Shown here: positions 6,921 through 14,649 of the stretch, piece after piece
Layout of the letters: each line of letters opens with the position of its first letter
Position numbering within the stretch: position 1 is the first letter of the stretch
NCBI GenBank assembly: GCA_944323805.1
Contig: CALUTW010000019.1
Span: 1 to 38,250, forward strand
From: an uncultured Bacteroidales bacterium
GTDB taxonomy: Bacteria > Bacteroidota > Bacteroidia > Bacteroidales > UBA932
Direction: 5' to 3'
DNA: 38,250 bases
Notes under the pieces: generated by a model
What the model was told of the DNA's origin: nothing
What the model saw: only the letters and a program-made list of their open reading frames with translations
The model's database searches: none
Position numbers and translations under genes: made by a program

Positions 6921-7997
6921 TCAGAATGCAAGGATAAATCTCACGCGGTTGGCCGAGCCGCTTTTGCTCGCTATGTCGCCAACTGAGCCGCTTCCGAATG
7001 CCACTTCTACGACATAGTTGTAACTATAGCATTCCGTGCTGCTCCAGTAATATTCGCTCTGCAATTGTGCAGCTCCCGATACGGCAGCTAATTTCTCGTT
7101 CACGAGGTCCTTTATTTCTGTTTCGCCATAGATGTCATAAATGTTATCTTCTACCTGTCCGCTGCAGAGCAGTGAAAGCTCTTTCGCCGATGGCAGATAC
7201 CAGTCGGAGCTTGTTTCAGGGGCAGGTGCGGTTTCCCTGTATTTGACAGCCTTCTCGACGGCATTTACCGGCCAGATGCCGTTGCCGGCACCGGTATTGA
7301 ATGCCTCTGCCACTTTGGTGTTGTTGTAGCCGAGTTTTTTGTTGAGATTGTCATCTGCTGAGTATGCATCATAGCATATTCCGTCTACATATCCTTCTGT
7401 ATTCTCCTGTGCCCATGACCAGATTGTACTGCCATAGGAAGAGCACTGCTCCTGCCATGCAGATGTTTCGTCGCCTGATATGGCTACGGCAAGGCCGTTG
7501 GCGCATTCTGGATGCTCCTTTGCAAGTACCGGGTCTTCGTCAGAAGGGTTTCCTGTCCAGAATACTATGCCTATGACTTCTTTGGATGCATTGAGTTCCG
7601 TACTCCAGGTCCCGTCGCTGTAATAGTAGTCTCCGATGGCAGCTGGCACAACAGCGATGGCCTTGACCTCTACCGGGCAATTTGCTGTCGCTTTGCCGCA
7701 TCTGGCGGTTATGTTGGCCTGTCCTTCGGCTATGGCTGTCACAAGTCCGTCTTCAGATACGGTCGCTACGGATTCATTGTCTGAAGACCATATTACAGTC
7801 TTGTCTGTAGTGTTTTCAGGGAGTACTTCTGCAGAGAGTTGTCCTGTTTCGCCTTCTGTGAGAGAAAGCTTGTCGGGGCTGATTGTTACGGAAGTCGCTT
7901 CAACGGTCTGTGGTTGTTCCGGGCTCTTTTCTTCGCATCCGGCGAAGCAGAATGCAGCTGCGAGAGCCAATGCAGCTACGGTGCGGTTCGTTTTCAT
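6921..7997 (-). CDS. Lipoprotein with Big_2 (Ig-like) and DUF1566-like domains
   Basis: The start at 7997 gives a lipoprotein signal (MKTNRTVAALALAAAFCF, then AGC). Residues about 33-115 form a bacterial Ig-like Big_2 domain: SVTISPDKLSLTEGETGQL, then VIWSSDNESVATVSEDG and the closing G-x-A-x-I-T. The C-terminal 200 residues resemble the DUF1566/FISUMP type of surface domain (SDWYLPSAKEL, YYWSSTE, ANRVRFILAF). The function is unknown; such proteins are exposed on the surface of Bacteroidales. An upstream in-frame ATG (8084) would put 29 residues before the signal peptide and is rejected. The gene is followed after 10 nt by another lipoprotein gene and preceded by a TPR/LuxR regulator that may control both. 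Confidence 0.72.
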   Translation of the reverse strand: MKTNRTVAALALAAAFCFAGCEEKSPEQPQTVEATSVTISPDKLSLTEGETGQLSAEVLPENTTDKTVIWSSDNESVATVSEDGLVTAIAEGQANITARCGKATANCPVEVKAIAVVPAAIGDYYYSDGTWSTELNASKEVIGIVFWTGNPSDEDPVLAKEHPECANGLAVAISGDETSAWQEQCSSYGSTIWSWAQENTEGYVDGICYDAYSADDNLNKKLGYNNTKVAEAFNTGAGNGIWPVNAVEKAVKYRETAPAPETSSDWYLPSAKELSLLCSGQVEDNIYDIYGETEIKDLVNEKLAAVSGAAQLQSEYYWSSTECYSYNYVVEVAFGSGSVGDIASKSGSANRVRFILAF

Positions 7998-8131
7998 AGC
8001 AATGATGTTTTTCTCAAATTTATCAGAATGCAATGCTGATTTTGCAGATTCGTATGCTACATCCGCATTACAGACGGGTGACACTATTGGAACATTTGTA
8101 TTACATCATGCTATAAGATATTTGTAACCAG

Positions 8132-9853
8132 TTATTTGATTTTTGAGAAAAATTCCTGGAACGAAATGTCCTTTCCTGTAAGCCCGAGCTTGTTCCTGAG
8201 CCTTGTCCTGGCCGTGTTGATACTTTGGGTGCTCTGTCTGGTAATTTCAGATATTTCCTTTGTTGACAGATTCATATTCAGCAGGATACATAGTCTGCGC
8301 TCATTGATTGTCAGTTCGGGATATCTTGCTGTAAGGGCCTTGGAGAATTCAGAGTCAAGTTCCGGAATGAAAGTCGAAAACTCTTTCCACTGGTTTTCGT
8401 CTTTGGAATGCTTGAGCTCAGAGCATATTTCATTGATTTTGTCCCTGCTGAATTTATCTTTCATCTCAAGCCTGGCTTTCAGCAGTTTCGCAGAGATGTC
8501 CTCGGTCAGCCTTTCCATCTGGAATTGCTGCATCTTCAGCAGTTCCAGCATCTTGTTTTTCTCGCGAATCTCTTTTGCTCCGGAGATTCTGCTCCGGCGG
8601 GCCCATAATGCAAGTATCGTCAGGATTATCGCTGACGAGATGCCCGCAATCCATAGCGTGGTGCTTGTCTTGCTGCGGATAATCTCCTGTTCCCGTTTCT
8701 GGCTTTCAATGATTTCGTTCTGGAATTTATACAGCTCTGAAACCATTTCCTCTGACGCTATGGATTCTTCGAGGTCGTGATATTTCAGCAGGGCCGAATA
8801 TGCCCCTGCGGTATCTCTCTTCTCTGCCAGCAGACTGCTCTGAAGCCGGTAGCATGCCTGCAGCTGGAGGTTGAACTCCCCTTTGCTGAAATATCCGATT
8901 GCCTTTTCTATGTCATCGACAGCTTCCTCATGATTGCCCTGCAGGATATTACTTATGCCTGAATTCATGTACCAGTGCCCGAATTCGGGAGGAGTCTTCA
9001 GCAGAGGCCATGACAGGCTGAAGTAATGTCCGGCTTCATCGAAGTCCCGCGAATTGATCTTTACGGCGCATATGTTGGCGCATATCGTGCAGAGCAGCGA
9101 ACTGTCATTGATGGCCCTGCATATTGCAATTGATTCTTCGATCAGGCTCCCCGTCTTGGTGGAGTCCTTGACTGTGTTGCTGTACAGGGCCGTATTGTTC
9201 AGTGCAATGGCATATCTTGCACTGTCGTTCTTTTCTTTTGCCCCTTCAAGGAATATCCTGAAATAGTGGTTGGATGCGTCATAGTCCTTGAACATATAGT
9301 TCAGCACCCCGAGCATGTTCCAGCTGTCCAGCAGATAGCCCGTGTCGCCATTCTCCTTGAATACGGGCATGGATTCGCTCAACAGCTTGAGAGCCTTGTG
9401 GTATTTCCCGGTCTTGTAATACACCCTTGCGAGCCTGTATTTTTCTCTTGCCGCATCATGCTCCATTCCGAGCGTTTCAAATCCGGATGCCGCCTCTTCC
9501 CCATATCGGATTGACAGGGAATACAGGTATCTGTCGTTTTCATACCAGTCCGCCAGGTCCGATATCATTCTTGTGATGCTGCTGTCCATGCATTCCGGGA
9601 ATCCATCCTGTCCGCCGCAGATTTTGTCTGCCAGCATCCCGGCATATTTCATTGCATGCTGCCTGTCTCCCTGCTCCTGTTTTTCCCGGTAGAGGTCATA
9701 CATGATCTTTTCTTCATCGGGCAGGCCGGCTTCAGCCATGACCTGCCGGCAGGGGGCATCGTCTTCCCCCACCGGTCCGGATGAGCATGCTGAGGCAATG
9801 GCAGCTGCCGCAACGGATAAAATGATGCATGTTATGATGGTCCTGCTTTTCAT
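8132..9853 (-). CDS. TPR-containing membrane regulator with LuxR-type HTH
   Basis: The 573-residue protein (start 9853) has an N-terminal signal or lipoprotein-like segment ending SACSS and a periplasmic region of tetratricopeptide repeats (for example YYKTGKYHKALKLLSESM and ALNNTALYSNTVKDS). A single membrane helix follows at about 398-420 (TLWIAGISSAIILTILALW), then a cytosolic coiled coil and a C-terminal LuxR/GerE-type helix-turn-helix near 511-560 (LTINERRLCILLNMNLSTK, QSINTARTRLRNKLGL). This is a known Bacteroidota layout in which the periplasmic part presumably senses a signal. It lies upstream of two lipoprotein genes in the same direction, its likely targets. An in-frame ATG at 9895 would destroy the signal peptide. 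Confidence 0.85.
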   Translation of the reverse strand: MKSRTIITCIILSVAAAAIASACSSGPVGEDDAPCRQVMAEAGLPDEEKIMYDLYREKQEQGDRQHAMKYAGMLADKICGGQDGFPECMDSSITRMISDLADWYENDRYLYSLSIRYGEEAASGFETLGMEHDAAREKYRLARVYYKTGKYHKALKLLSESMPVFKENGDTGYLLDSWNMLGVLNYMFKDYDASNHYFRIFLEGAKEKNDSARYAIALNNTALYSNTVKDSTKTGSLIEESIAICRAINDSSLLCTICANICAVKINSRDFDEAGHYFSLSWPLLKTPPEFGHWYMNSGISNILQGNHEEAVDDIEKAIGYFSKGEFNLQLQACYRLQSSLLAEKRDTAGAYSALLKYHDLEESIASEEMVSELYKFQNEIIESQKREQEIIRSKTSTTLWIAGISSAIILTILALWARRSRISGAKEIREKNKMLELLKMQQFQMERLTEDISAKLLKARLEMKDKFSRDKINEICSELKHSKDENQWKEFSTFIPELDSEFSKALTARYPELTINERRLCILLNMNLSTKEISEITRQSTQSINTARTRLRNKLGLTGKDISFQEFFSKIK

Positions 9854-9889
9854 CCTGACTGTTTCTCCCGGGTCGTGTCTGAATTTTTC

Positions 9890-9964
9890 GCACAAACTTA
9901 ATATTTGCCGGGCACAAATTCAATATCAGTTTGGCACAACTTGTGCATATGAGACGCAACGTTG
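9890..9964. promoter_or_regulatory. Three 22-bp-spaced direct repeats, likely operator
   Basis: GCACAAACTT (9890-9899), GCACAAATT (9912-9920) and GCACAACTT (9934-9942) begin exactly 22 bp apart, two helical turns, so they lie on the same DNA face. The third belongs to a perfect palindrome GCACAACTTGTGC (9934-9946). The next register position, 9956, starts a weaker match, GCAACGTTG. The first repeat covers the complement of TAAGTTTG (9900-9893, minus), a plausible -7 box for the regulator gene, with TATTG 20 nt upstream. Autoregulation or control by another DNA-binding protein is inferred. Confidence 0.6.
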
Positions 9965-10065
9965 TGTGTTTATTTCTATTTTGTATGCCTTGAATTGTAT
10001 ACACTTTGTGTAGCAATTTAAGGTTTCTTTATTTTCCGGGGTATTCTAAAATACTGAACATTTCT

Positions 10066-10073
10066 TAACTTTG
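10066..10073 (+). promoter_or_regulatory. -7 box of the aro operon promoter
   Basis: TAACTTTG matches the Bacteroides -7 consensus TAnnTTTG and lies 23 bp before the aroB start codon. No clear TTTG is found at the expected -33 position. The transcript would have a leader of about 15 nt. Confidence 0.6.
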
Positions 10074-10096
10074 TCTGCAGCGGCAGGAAAAGGATT

Positions 10097-11284
10097 ATGT
10101 CGGGGAAAACAGAAATAGAAATACATGTGGCCGGGGATGACTCGTGCCGGATTCTGTCGGGGGATGGCCTTGACGGGCTTTGCCTGCTGCTGTCAGGATA
10201 CAGGTCGGTATATGTCGTCTATGACAGGAATGCCGTCACGCATGTTGAACAGGCCCTGGAGCATGCCGTGGAGGGAGGTATAAATGTGTGCGGGAAATAT
10301 CCTCTGACAGCGACCGAGGAGAACAAGACGGTCGATACCGTCATGGACATATGCCGTTGGCTGATGGAAACCGGGGCGGACCGGAAGTCGCTGCTGCTTG
10401 TTTTCGGTGGGGGAATCACTACTGATGTCGCCGGTTTTGCCGCTTCGATATACAGGCGCGGAATCCGTTTCGCTTTTGTCCCTACCACCTTGCTGGCGCA
10501 GGTGGATGCCTCAATAGGCGGGAAGAACGGAGTAAATATCGACTCATATAAGAATATGGCAGGGGTAATCCGTCAGCCTGATTTCATCTATATATGCCCA
10601 GCAGTATTGGAGACCCTGGAATACGGGACATTCCTTTCCGGGGCAGCCGAAATGCTGAAGACTTTCATAATCGCCGCCCCCGGATATTACTCGAAGGCAG
10701 TGGAATTCCTTTCCTGGATGCATGGAAGCTTGTCCGGAGGAGTGCAAGGCCGCATGCAGGAATGTTACGGGCAGATTGTCCGGTCGCACAGGAGGGAAAT
10801 CACGGATATGATAATGGAGGCTGTCGCCATAAAGGCCGGGATTGTGTCGGAGGATGCTTTCGAGTCGGGAGAGAGGAGAAAACTGAATCTGGGACATACG
10901 TTCGCCCATGCAATTGAATGGTATGGAATGGCTGATGCCGCTCATTGTCCGGACGCCGGCACAGGACAGGAGATTCCCCACGGGGCTGCCGTCTCGATGG
11001 GGATAATCATGGCCGCCAGGCTTTCGGAGTCCCTGGGAGTATGCAGGCCTGGCCTTGCGTCCATGCTTATGCATGATTTTTCCTCATGCGGACTTCCAGT
11101 GGCCTGCCCTTTCCCGCCGGAAAGACTTGCCGGAGCAATGGCAAGGGACAAGAAATCGGAAAACGGGAACATACATTTTATCCTTATCCGGGATATCGGG
11201 TCCGTCATCGAATATGACATGACGCCAGAAACTGCTGCTACGGCTCTCGCCGGGTCCGTCGGCGGCCATGAAAAGACAATGTGA
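10097..11284 (+). CDS. aroB: 3-dehydroquinate synthase
   Basis: AroB converts DAHP to 3-dehydroquinate, the second step of the shikimate pathway, using NAD and a divalent metal in the cytosol. The 395-residue sequence shows the NAD-binding glycine motif GGGITTDVAGFAASIYRRG (104-122), PTTLLAQVDASIGGKNGVN (129-147), the metal ligand Glu in GAAEMLK (182-188), and the metal histidines in NLGHTFAHAIE (264-274). It is slightly longer than the usual 350-370 residues, with an added Gly/Asp-rich loop near 280. It is the first gene of aroB-aroDA-aroC; the next frame starts within its last 17 bases. Confidence 0.97.
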   Translation: MSGKTEIEIHVAGDDSCRILSGDGLDGLCLLLSGYRSVYVVYDRNAVTHVEQALEHAVEGGINVCGKYPLTATEENKTVDTVMDICRWLMETGADRKSLLLVFGGGITTDVAGFAASIYRRGIRFAFVPTTLLAQVDASIGGKNGVNIDSYKNMAGVIRQPDFIYICPAVLETLEYGTFLSGAAEMLKTFIIAAPGYYSKAVEFLSWMHGSLSGGVQGRMQECYGQIVRSHRREITDMIMEAVAIKAGIVSEDAFESGERRKLNLGHTFAHAIEWYGMADAAHCPDAGTGQEIPHGAAVSMGIIMAARLSESLGVCRPGLASMLMHDFSSCGLPVACPFPPERLAGAMARDKKSENGNIHFILIRDIGSVIEYDMTPETAATALAGSVGGHEKTM

Positions 11285-13328
11285 TATGATCTGTACGGTT
11301 ATTCAACACAGGAATCTGCAGGAGATTCTTGATATTCTGGAGCATTGCGAGATGGCGGAGATCCGTCTCGACCGGTGCTCCCTTTCTGACAATGATATCA
11401 GACTCTGTTTCTCTTCCGATGTCCCGCTTGTCGCGACATGCCGGGTGGGGGAGGTGCTGGCCTCTGACAGTTCCCTTAATTCGGTTTCCGCCTCAACGGT
11501 GGCCGAGAAACGCCTTGTGGCCGCAATAGAAGCTGGGGCAAGATATGTGGATGTGGAGGTCGATGCCCCGCGCTCCATGGCAAAGAGGGTCCGCCGGGCC
11601 GCAATGGAAAACGGGACGGTCTTCATACGTTCATGGCATGATTTTGAAGGTACCGCTCCGCTTCCGGTATTGCGCTCCATGGTGGACAGGTGTCTCAAGG
11701 AAGGAGCTGAGATTGTAAAGATTGTGACAATGGCGCAATGCGCAGCTGATGCCGGAAATATGATGTCCCTGTATGACGGTGCAGCGCCCGGGTCCCTTCT
11801 GGCATTCTGCATGGGGGATTATGGCAGGGAGACAAGGCTCGGCTGCCTGAAGAAAGGTGCACCTTATACTTATGCCGCATTGGATGCCGGAGATGTTGCG
11901 GCACCAGGACAGTTCACTGCAGATGAAATGCGCCGTGAAGTCTATAAGGGGTTCCGCTTCCTCGGAAACGGGGCGGACACAAGGCCGGTGCCGGTCCCTT
12001 CGTCGAAAAGCTTTGCACAGAGGGCTGTCATTGCCGCCGCTCTTGCAGACGGAACCTCACGGCTGTCCGGCTATACTCCTTGCGGGGACAATGAGTCGGC
12101 TCTTCGTGTTGCTGAATCCTTGGGGGCCAGGATATCGCGGCAGGGAGATGTCATAGTCATCGAAGGGACCGGGGCCGGCCCGCAGTCGTCTGCGCAGGAT
12201 TCGTTCAACGTCGGGGAATCCGGTCTGCTTGCAAGGCTTATGATTCCGCTTGCAGCCATGGCCGCACGCGGGGATGTCTCGATTTCCGGAGAAAAGACGC
12301 TCCTGACCAGGCCGATGCAGGGAGTCAGGGAGATAATGCGGAGATTTTCGGTGCAGACTGAATCCTTGTCCGGTGGAAACGTGGACGGCATGTCCGATGA
12401 CACGGTCTGCGTCCCGTTAAAGGTATCAGGGCCTCTTGTGCCTTCTTTTACCGAGGTTTCAGGCCTGCACGGGTCCCAGATCATATCCGGCCTGCTTATG
12501 GCCCTTCCTCTTGCCGGAAAGCCGTCGAAGATATCGGTCCATTCGCCGAAGAGTATCCCGTATATGTATATGACCCTTGATGTGATGAAGAAATTCGGGG
12601 TCGCGGTATCGAATGAAATGTTCGGAGACAGGGATTTCCTTGAATCGGACGGTGACTGGTCCTATTGTACGGATATAGATTTCAAGATACGCGGAGGCCA
12701 GAGATATCATGCCGCGGATTTAAGGATTGAGGGAGACTGGAGCTCCGCTGCAAATTTCCTTGTGGCCGGGGCTGTATTCGGGAAGGTGGTCCTGTCCGGG
12801 CTGGATACGACCTCGCTTCAGGCGGACCTGTCGATTATGGATATCCTGATGGATGCCGGCGCGAGCCTTTCGCAGCTTGACGGGAGTACGGGCGATATCA
12901 TTGTGCAGAGGGCTCCGCTGAATGCATTCGAGACAGATGCATCGAACTGCCCGGACCTCTTCCCTATAGTCGCCGTACTTGCAGCGTTCTGTCAGGGCCG
13001 CAGCCGCATCGCGGGTACAGACAGGCTTTCGCATAAGGAATGCGACAGGGGCGCGGCCATAATGGAGATGCTTGAAAAGATGGGTGTCGAGGCTGAAATA
13101 CAGGATAATGCCCTTCTTGTTACCGGACAGTCCCTGGCGCAGAGGCTTCTTTCCGGCACTCTCCTGAAAGGCGGCGAATATTCTTCGCATCATGACCACA
13201 GGATGGCCATGGCATTGAAAGTGGCCGAGCTTGGCGCTGACGGCCCTTTCGTTCTGGATGATACGGATTGCATTGCGAAATCTTTCCCTTCATTCCTTGA
13301 ACTGTTCGGACAGTTGAAACAACAGTGA
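11268..13328 (+). CDS. Fused type I 3-dehydroquinase / EPSP synthase
   Basis: This 686-residue protein joins two shikimate enzymes. Residues about 7-225 are a class I 3-dehydroquinate dehydratase (AroD) with the catalytic His124 in RSWHDFEGT and the Schiff-base Lys151 in EIVKIV; the GQF motif near 214-216 closes the barrel. Residues about 235-686 are EPSP synthase (AroA), with PSSKSFAQRA (244-253, Lys247), a NVGESGLLAR segment, KECDRGAAI and DHRMAM (643-648). The start at 11268 overlaps aroB by 17 nt. A start at 11286, two bases after the aroB stop, gives 680 residues and is equally good. The reading frame is uninterrupted, so this is a true fusion catalysing steps 3 and 6. Confidence 0.93.
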   Translation: MKRQCDMICTVIQHRNLQEILDILEHCEMAEIRLDRCSLSDNDIRLCFSSDVPLVATCRVGEVLASDSSLNSVSASTVAEKRLVAAIEAGARYVDVEVDAPRSMAKRVRRAAMENGTVFIRSWHDFEGTAPLPVLRSMVDRCLKEGAEIVKIVTMAQCAADAGNMMSLYDGAAPGSLLAFCMGDYGRETRLGCLKKGAPYTYAALDAGDVAAPGQFTADEMRREVYKGFRFLGNGADTRPVPVPSSKSFAQRAVIAAALADGTSRLSGYTPCGDNESALRVAESLGARISRQGDVIVIEGTGAGPQSSAQDSFNVGESGLLARLMIPLAAMAARGDVSISGEKTLLTRPMQGVREIMRRFSVQTESLSGGNVDGMSDDTVCVPLKVSGPLVPSFTEVSGLHGSQIISGLLMALPLAGKPSKISVHSPKSIPYMYMTLDVMKKFGVAVSNEMFGDRDFLESDGDWSYCTDIDFKIRGGQRYHAADLRIEGDWSSAANFLVAGAVFGKVVLSGLDTTSLQADLSIMDILMDAGASLSQLDGSTGDIIVQRAPLNAFETDASNCPDLFPIVAVLAAFCQGRSRIAGTDRLSHKECDRGAAIMEMLEKMGVEAEIQDNALLVTGQSLAQRLLSGTLLKGGEYSSHHDHRMAMALKVAELGADGPFVLDDTDCIAKSFPSFLELFGQLKQQ

Positions 13329-13334
13329 ATCAAC

Positions 13335-13340
13335 AGGAGG
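13335..13340 (+). promoter_or_regulatory. Strong Shine-Dalgarno site of aroC
   Basis: AGGAGG lies 4 nt before the aroC ATG (13345), in the 16-nt gap after aroDA. Such strong sites are rare in Bacteroidota, where initiation usually relies on A-rich leaders. It supports the start at 13345. Confidence 0.6.
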
Positions 13341-13344
13341 CAAT

Positions 13345-14523
13345 ATGAATACATTCGGCAGAAATTTCAGGATCTCCATATTCGGAGAATCGCATGCAGA
13401 AGGTGTCGGTGTCGTAATAGACGGAGTCCCGGCAGGAATACCATTGTGCGAGAGGGATTTTGACAAGGATATCAGGCGGAGGAAAGGCGGCGGCACGGGA
13501 ACTACCCCAAGGCAGGAAGAGGATGTCCCCGTGATAATGTGCGGAGTCCTTGGCGGCCATACAACGGGAGCCCCGCTCGCGATTGTATTCAGGAACAGGG
13601 ATACAAGGTCTTCCGACTATACTCTTTTCAAGGAGATTCCGCGTCCGGGTCACGCGGATTATGTCGCGGGGATTAAATGGCATGACTTCAATGACCCGCG
13701 CGGAGGCGGGCATTTTTCAGGACGTCTTACATTGCCGGTCGTTGCTGCTGGTGTTGTAGCAAAGAAAGTGCTGATGCACGGGCAGCTTGCCCCTCAGTAT
13801 GTGTGTGCTGAAAAGCATGATGAGACAGCCGATGGCAAGGATGACTGCAAATGGCATGAAGTCGATGTCATGGCATCAATTGCATCCATAGGGAATGTCC
13901 CGAGACAGCAGGCTCTTTCAAGGGCCATGCGGAAATCCGGGCCATGCTCCGGAGGAGAAGCTGGAACGGGGCCAGATGCGGATATCGGGTCGGGCGCTCC
14001 GGAACAGTGCCATTTCTCGGATTATGAGCTTTGGCGTCCGGAGCTTGATGCAGTCATCGCGGACGGAGATTCAATAGGAGGCGTGGTCGAGTGTTCCGTT
14101 ACCGGTCTGCCCGCAGGTCTCGGCGAGCCGTTCTTCGATTCCGTGGAGTCGCTGGTGTCGCATGCCGTGTTCTCTATACCCGGTGTCCGTGGAATTGAAT
14201 TCGGGGATGGTTTCAGGGCTGCCGCAATGCGGGGGTCGGAACACAATGACCCGATTGTCTCCGATACCGGGAAGACGTCCCGGAACGGTTCCGGAGGGCT
14301 GAACGGCGGTATCACGAACGGCAACCCGCTGGTTTTCAGGGTCGCGTTCAAGCCGGCCTCAAGCATCCGGAAAGAGCAGCATACATACAATTTCACTGAA
14401 GGCCGGGTTGCCGGACTCAGTATCCCGGGCCGCCATGACGCATGTTTTGCCATGAGGACCCCGGTAATTGTCGAGGCGATGGTTTCGATAGTTCTTGCCG
14501 ACCTGAAGATGTTGAGGATATGA
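13345..14523 (+). CDS. aroC: Chorismate synthase
   Basis: AroC makes chorismate from EPSP using reduced FMN, the last shikimate step. Diagnostic motifs are FGESHAEGVGVVIDGVPAG (13-31), RRKGGGTGTTPRQEED (45-60), RPGHADYVAG (100-109), SGRLT (125-129), RGSEHND, NGGITNGNP and GRHDACFAMRTPVIVEAM near the end. At 392 residues it exceeds the usual 350-360. The surplus lies in two hydrophilic stretches, about 155-172 and 196-226, the latter Gly/Asp/Ser-rich. Active-site motifs remain intact, so it should be functional. It is the third gene of the aro cluster. Confidence 0.95.
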   Translation: MNTFGRNFRISIFGESHAEGVGVVIDGVPAGIPLCERDFDKDIRRRKGGGTGTTPRQEEDVPVIMCGVLGGHTTGAPLAIVFRNRDTRSSDYTLFKEIPRPGHADYVAGIKWHDFNDPRGGGHFSGRLTLPVVAAGVVAKKVLMHGQLAPQYVCAEKHDETADGKDDCKWHEVDVMASIASIGNVPRQQALSRAMRKSGPCSGGEAGTGPDADIGSGAPEQCHFSDYELWRPELDAVIADGDSIGGVVECSVTGLPAGLGEPFFDSVESLVSHAVFSIPGVRGIEFGDGFRAAAMRGSEHNDPIVSDTGKTSRNGSGGLNGGITNGNPLVFRVAFKPASSIRKEQHTYNFTEGRVAGLSIPGRHDACFAMRTPVIVEAMVSIVLADLKMLRI

Positions 14524-14533
14524 CAGCCGTCCG

Positions 14534-14566
14534 TATTGCCATTGATGCAGTAAAATATTAAATTTG
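14534..14566 (+). promoter_or_regulatory. Predicted promoter of the antiporter gene
   Basis: The -7 box TAAATTTG (14559-14566) is preceded by TATTG (14534-14538) at a 20-nt spacing. Transcription would start near 14573, giving a leader of about 75 nt before the ATG at 14650. Confidence 0.55.
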
Positions 14567-14567
14567 T

Positions 14568-14608
14568 CGTCATCCGCTGTCTGTATGAACATGCAGTATC
14601 CGGATGAC
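14568..14608 (+). promoter_or_regulatory. Leader hairpin before the antiporter gene
   Basis: CGTCATCCG and CGGATGACG form a perfect 9-bp stem, with an inner TGTATG/CATGCA stem inside the loop. It starts near the predicted transcription start and is not followed by a T-run. It is therefore more likely a leader structure than a terminator, though it could also mark the 3' end of the aro transcript. Confidence 0.5.
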
Positions 14609-14649
14609 GGCATTTCCAGATGCGACAAAATCCGATAGAGCCAAGTATC

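Noticed and set aside
9890..9964. CRISPR array from the regular 22-bp spacing
   Set aside because: The repeats are only 9-10 bp, with 12-13 bp between them, and no cas genes are present; operator sites fit better.
11268..13328. AroD and AroA as two genes joined by sequencing error
   Set aside because: The frame is continuous, both domains are complete, and the linker is short with no stop or start signals between them.
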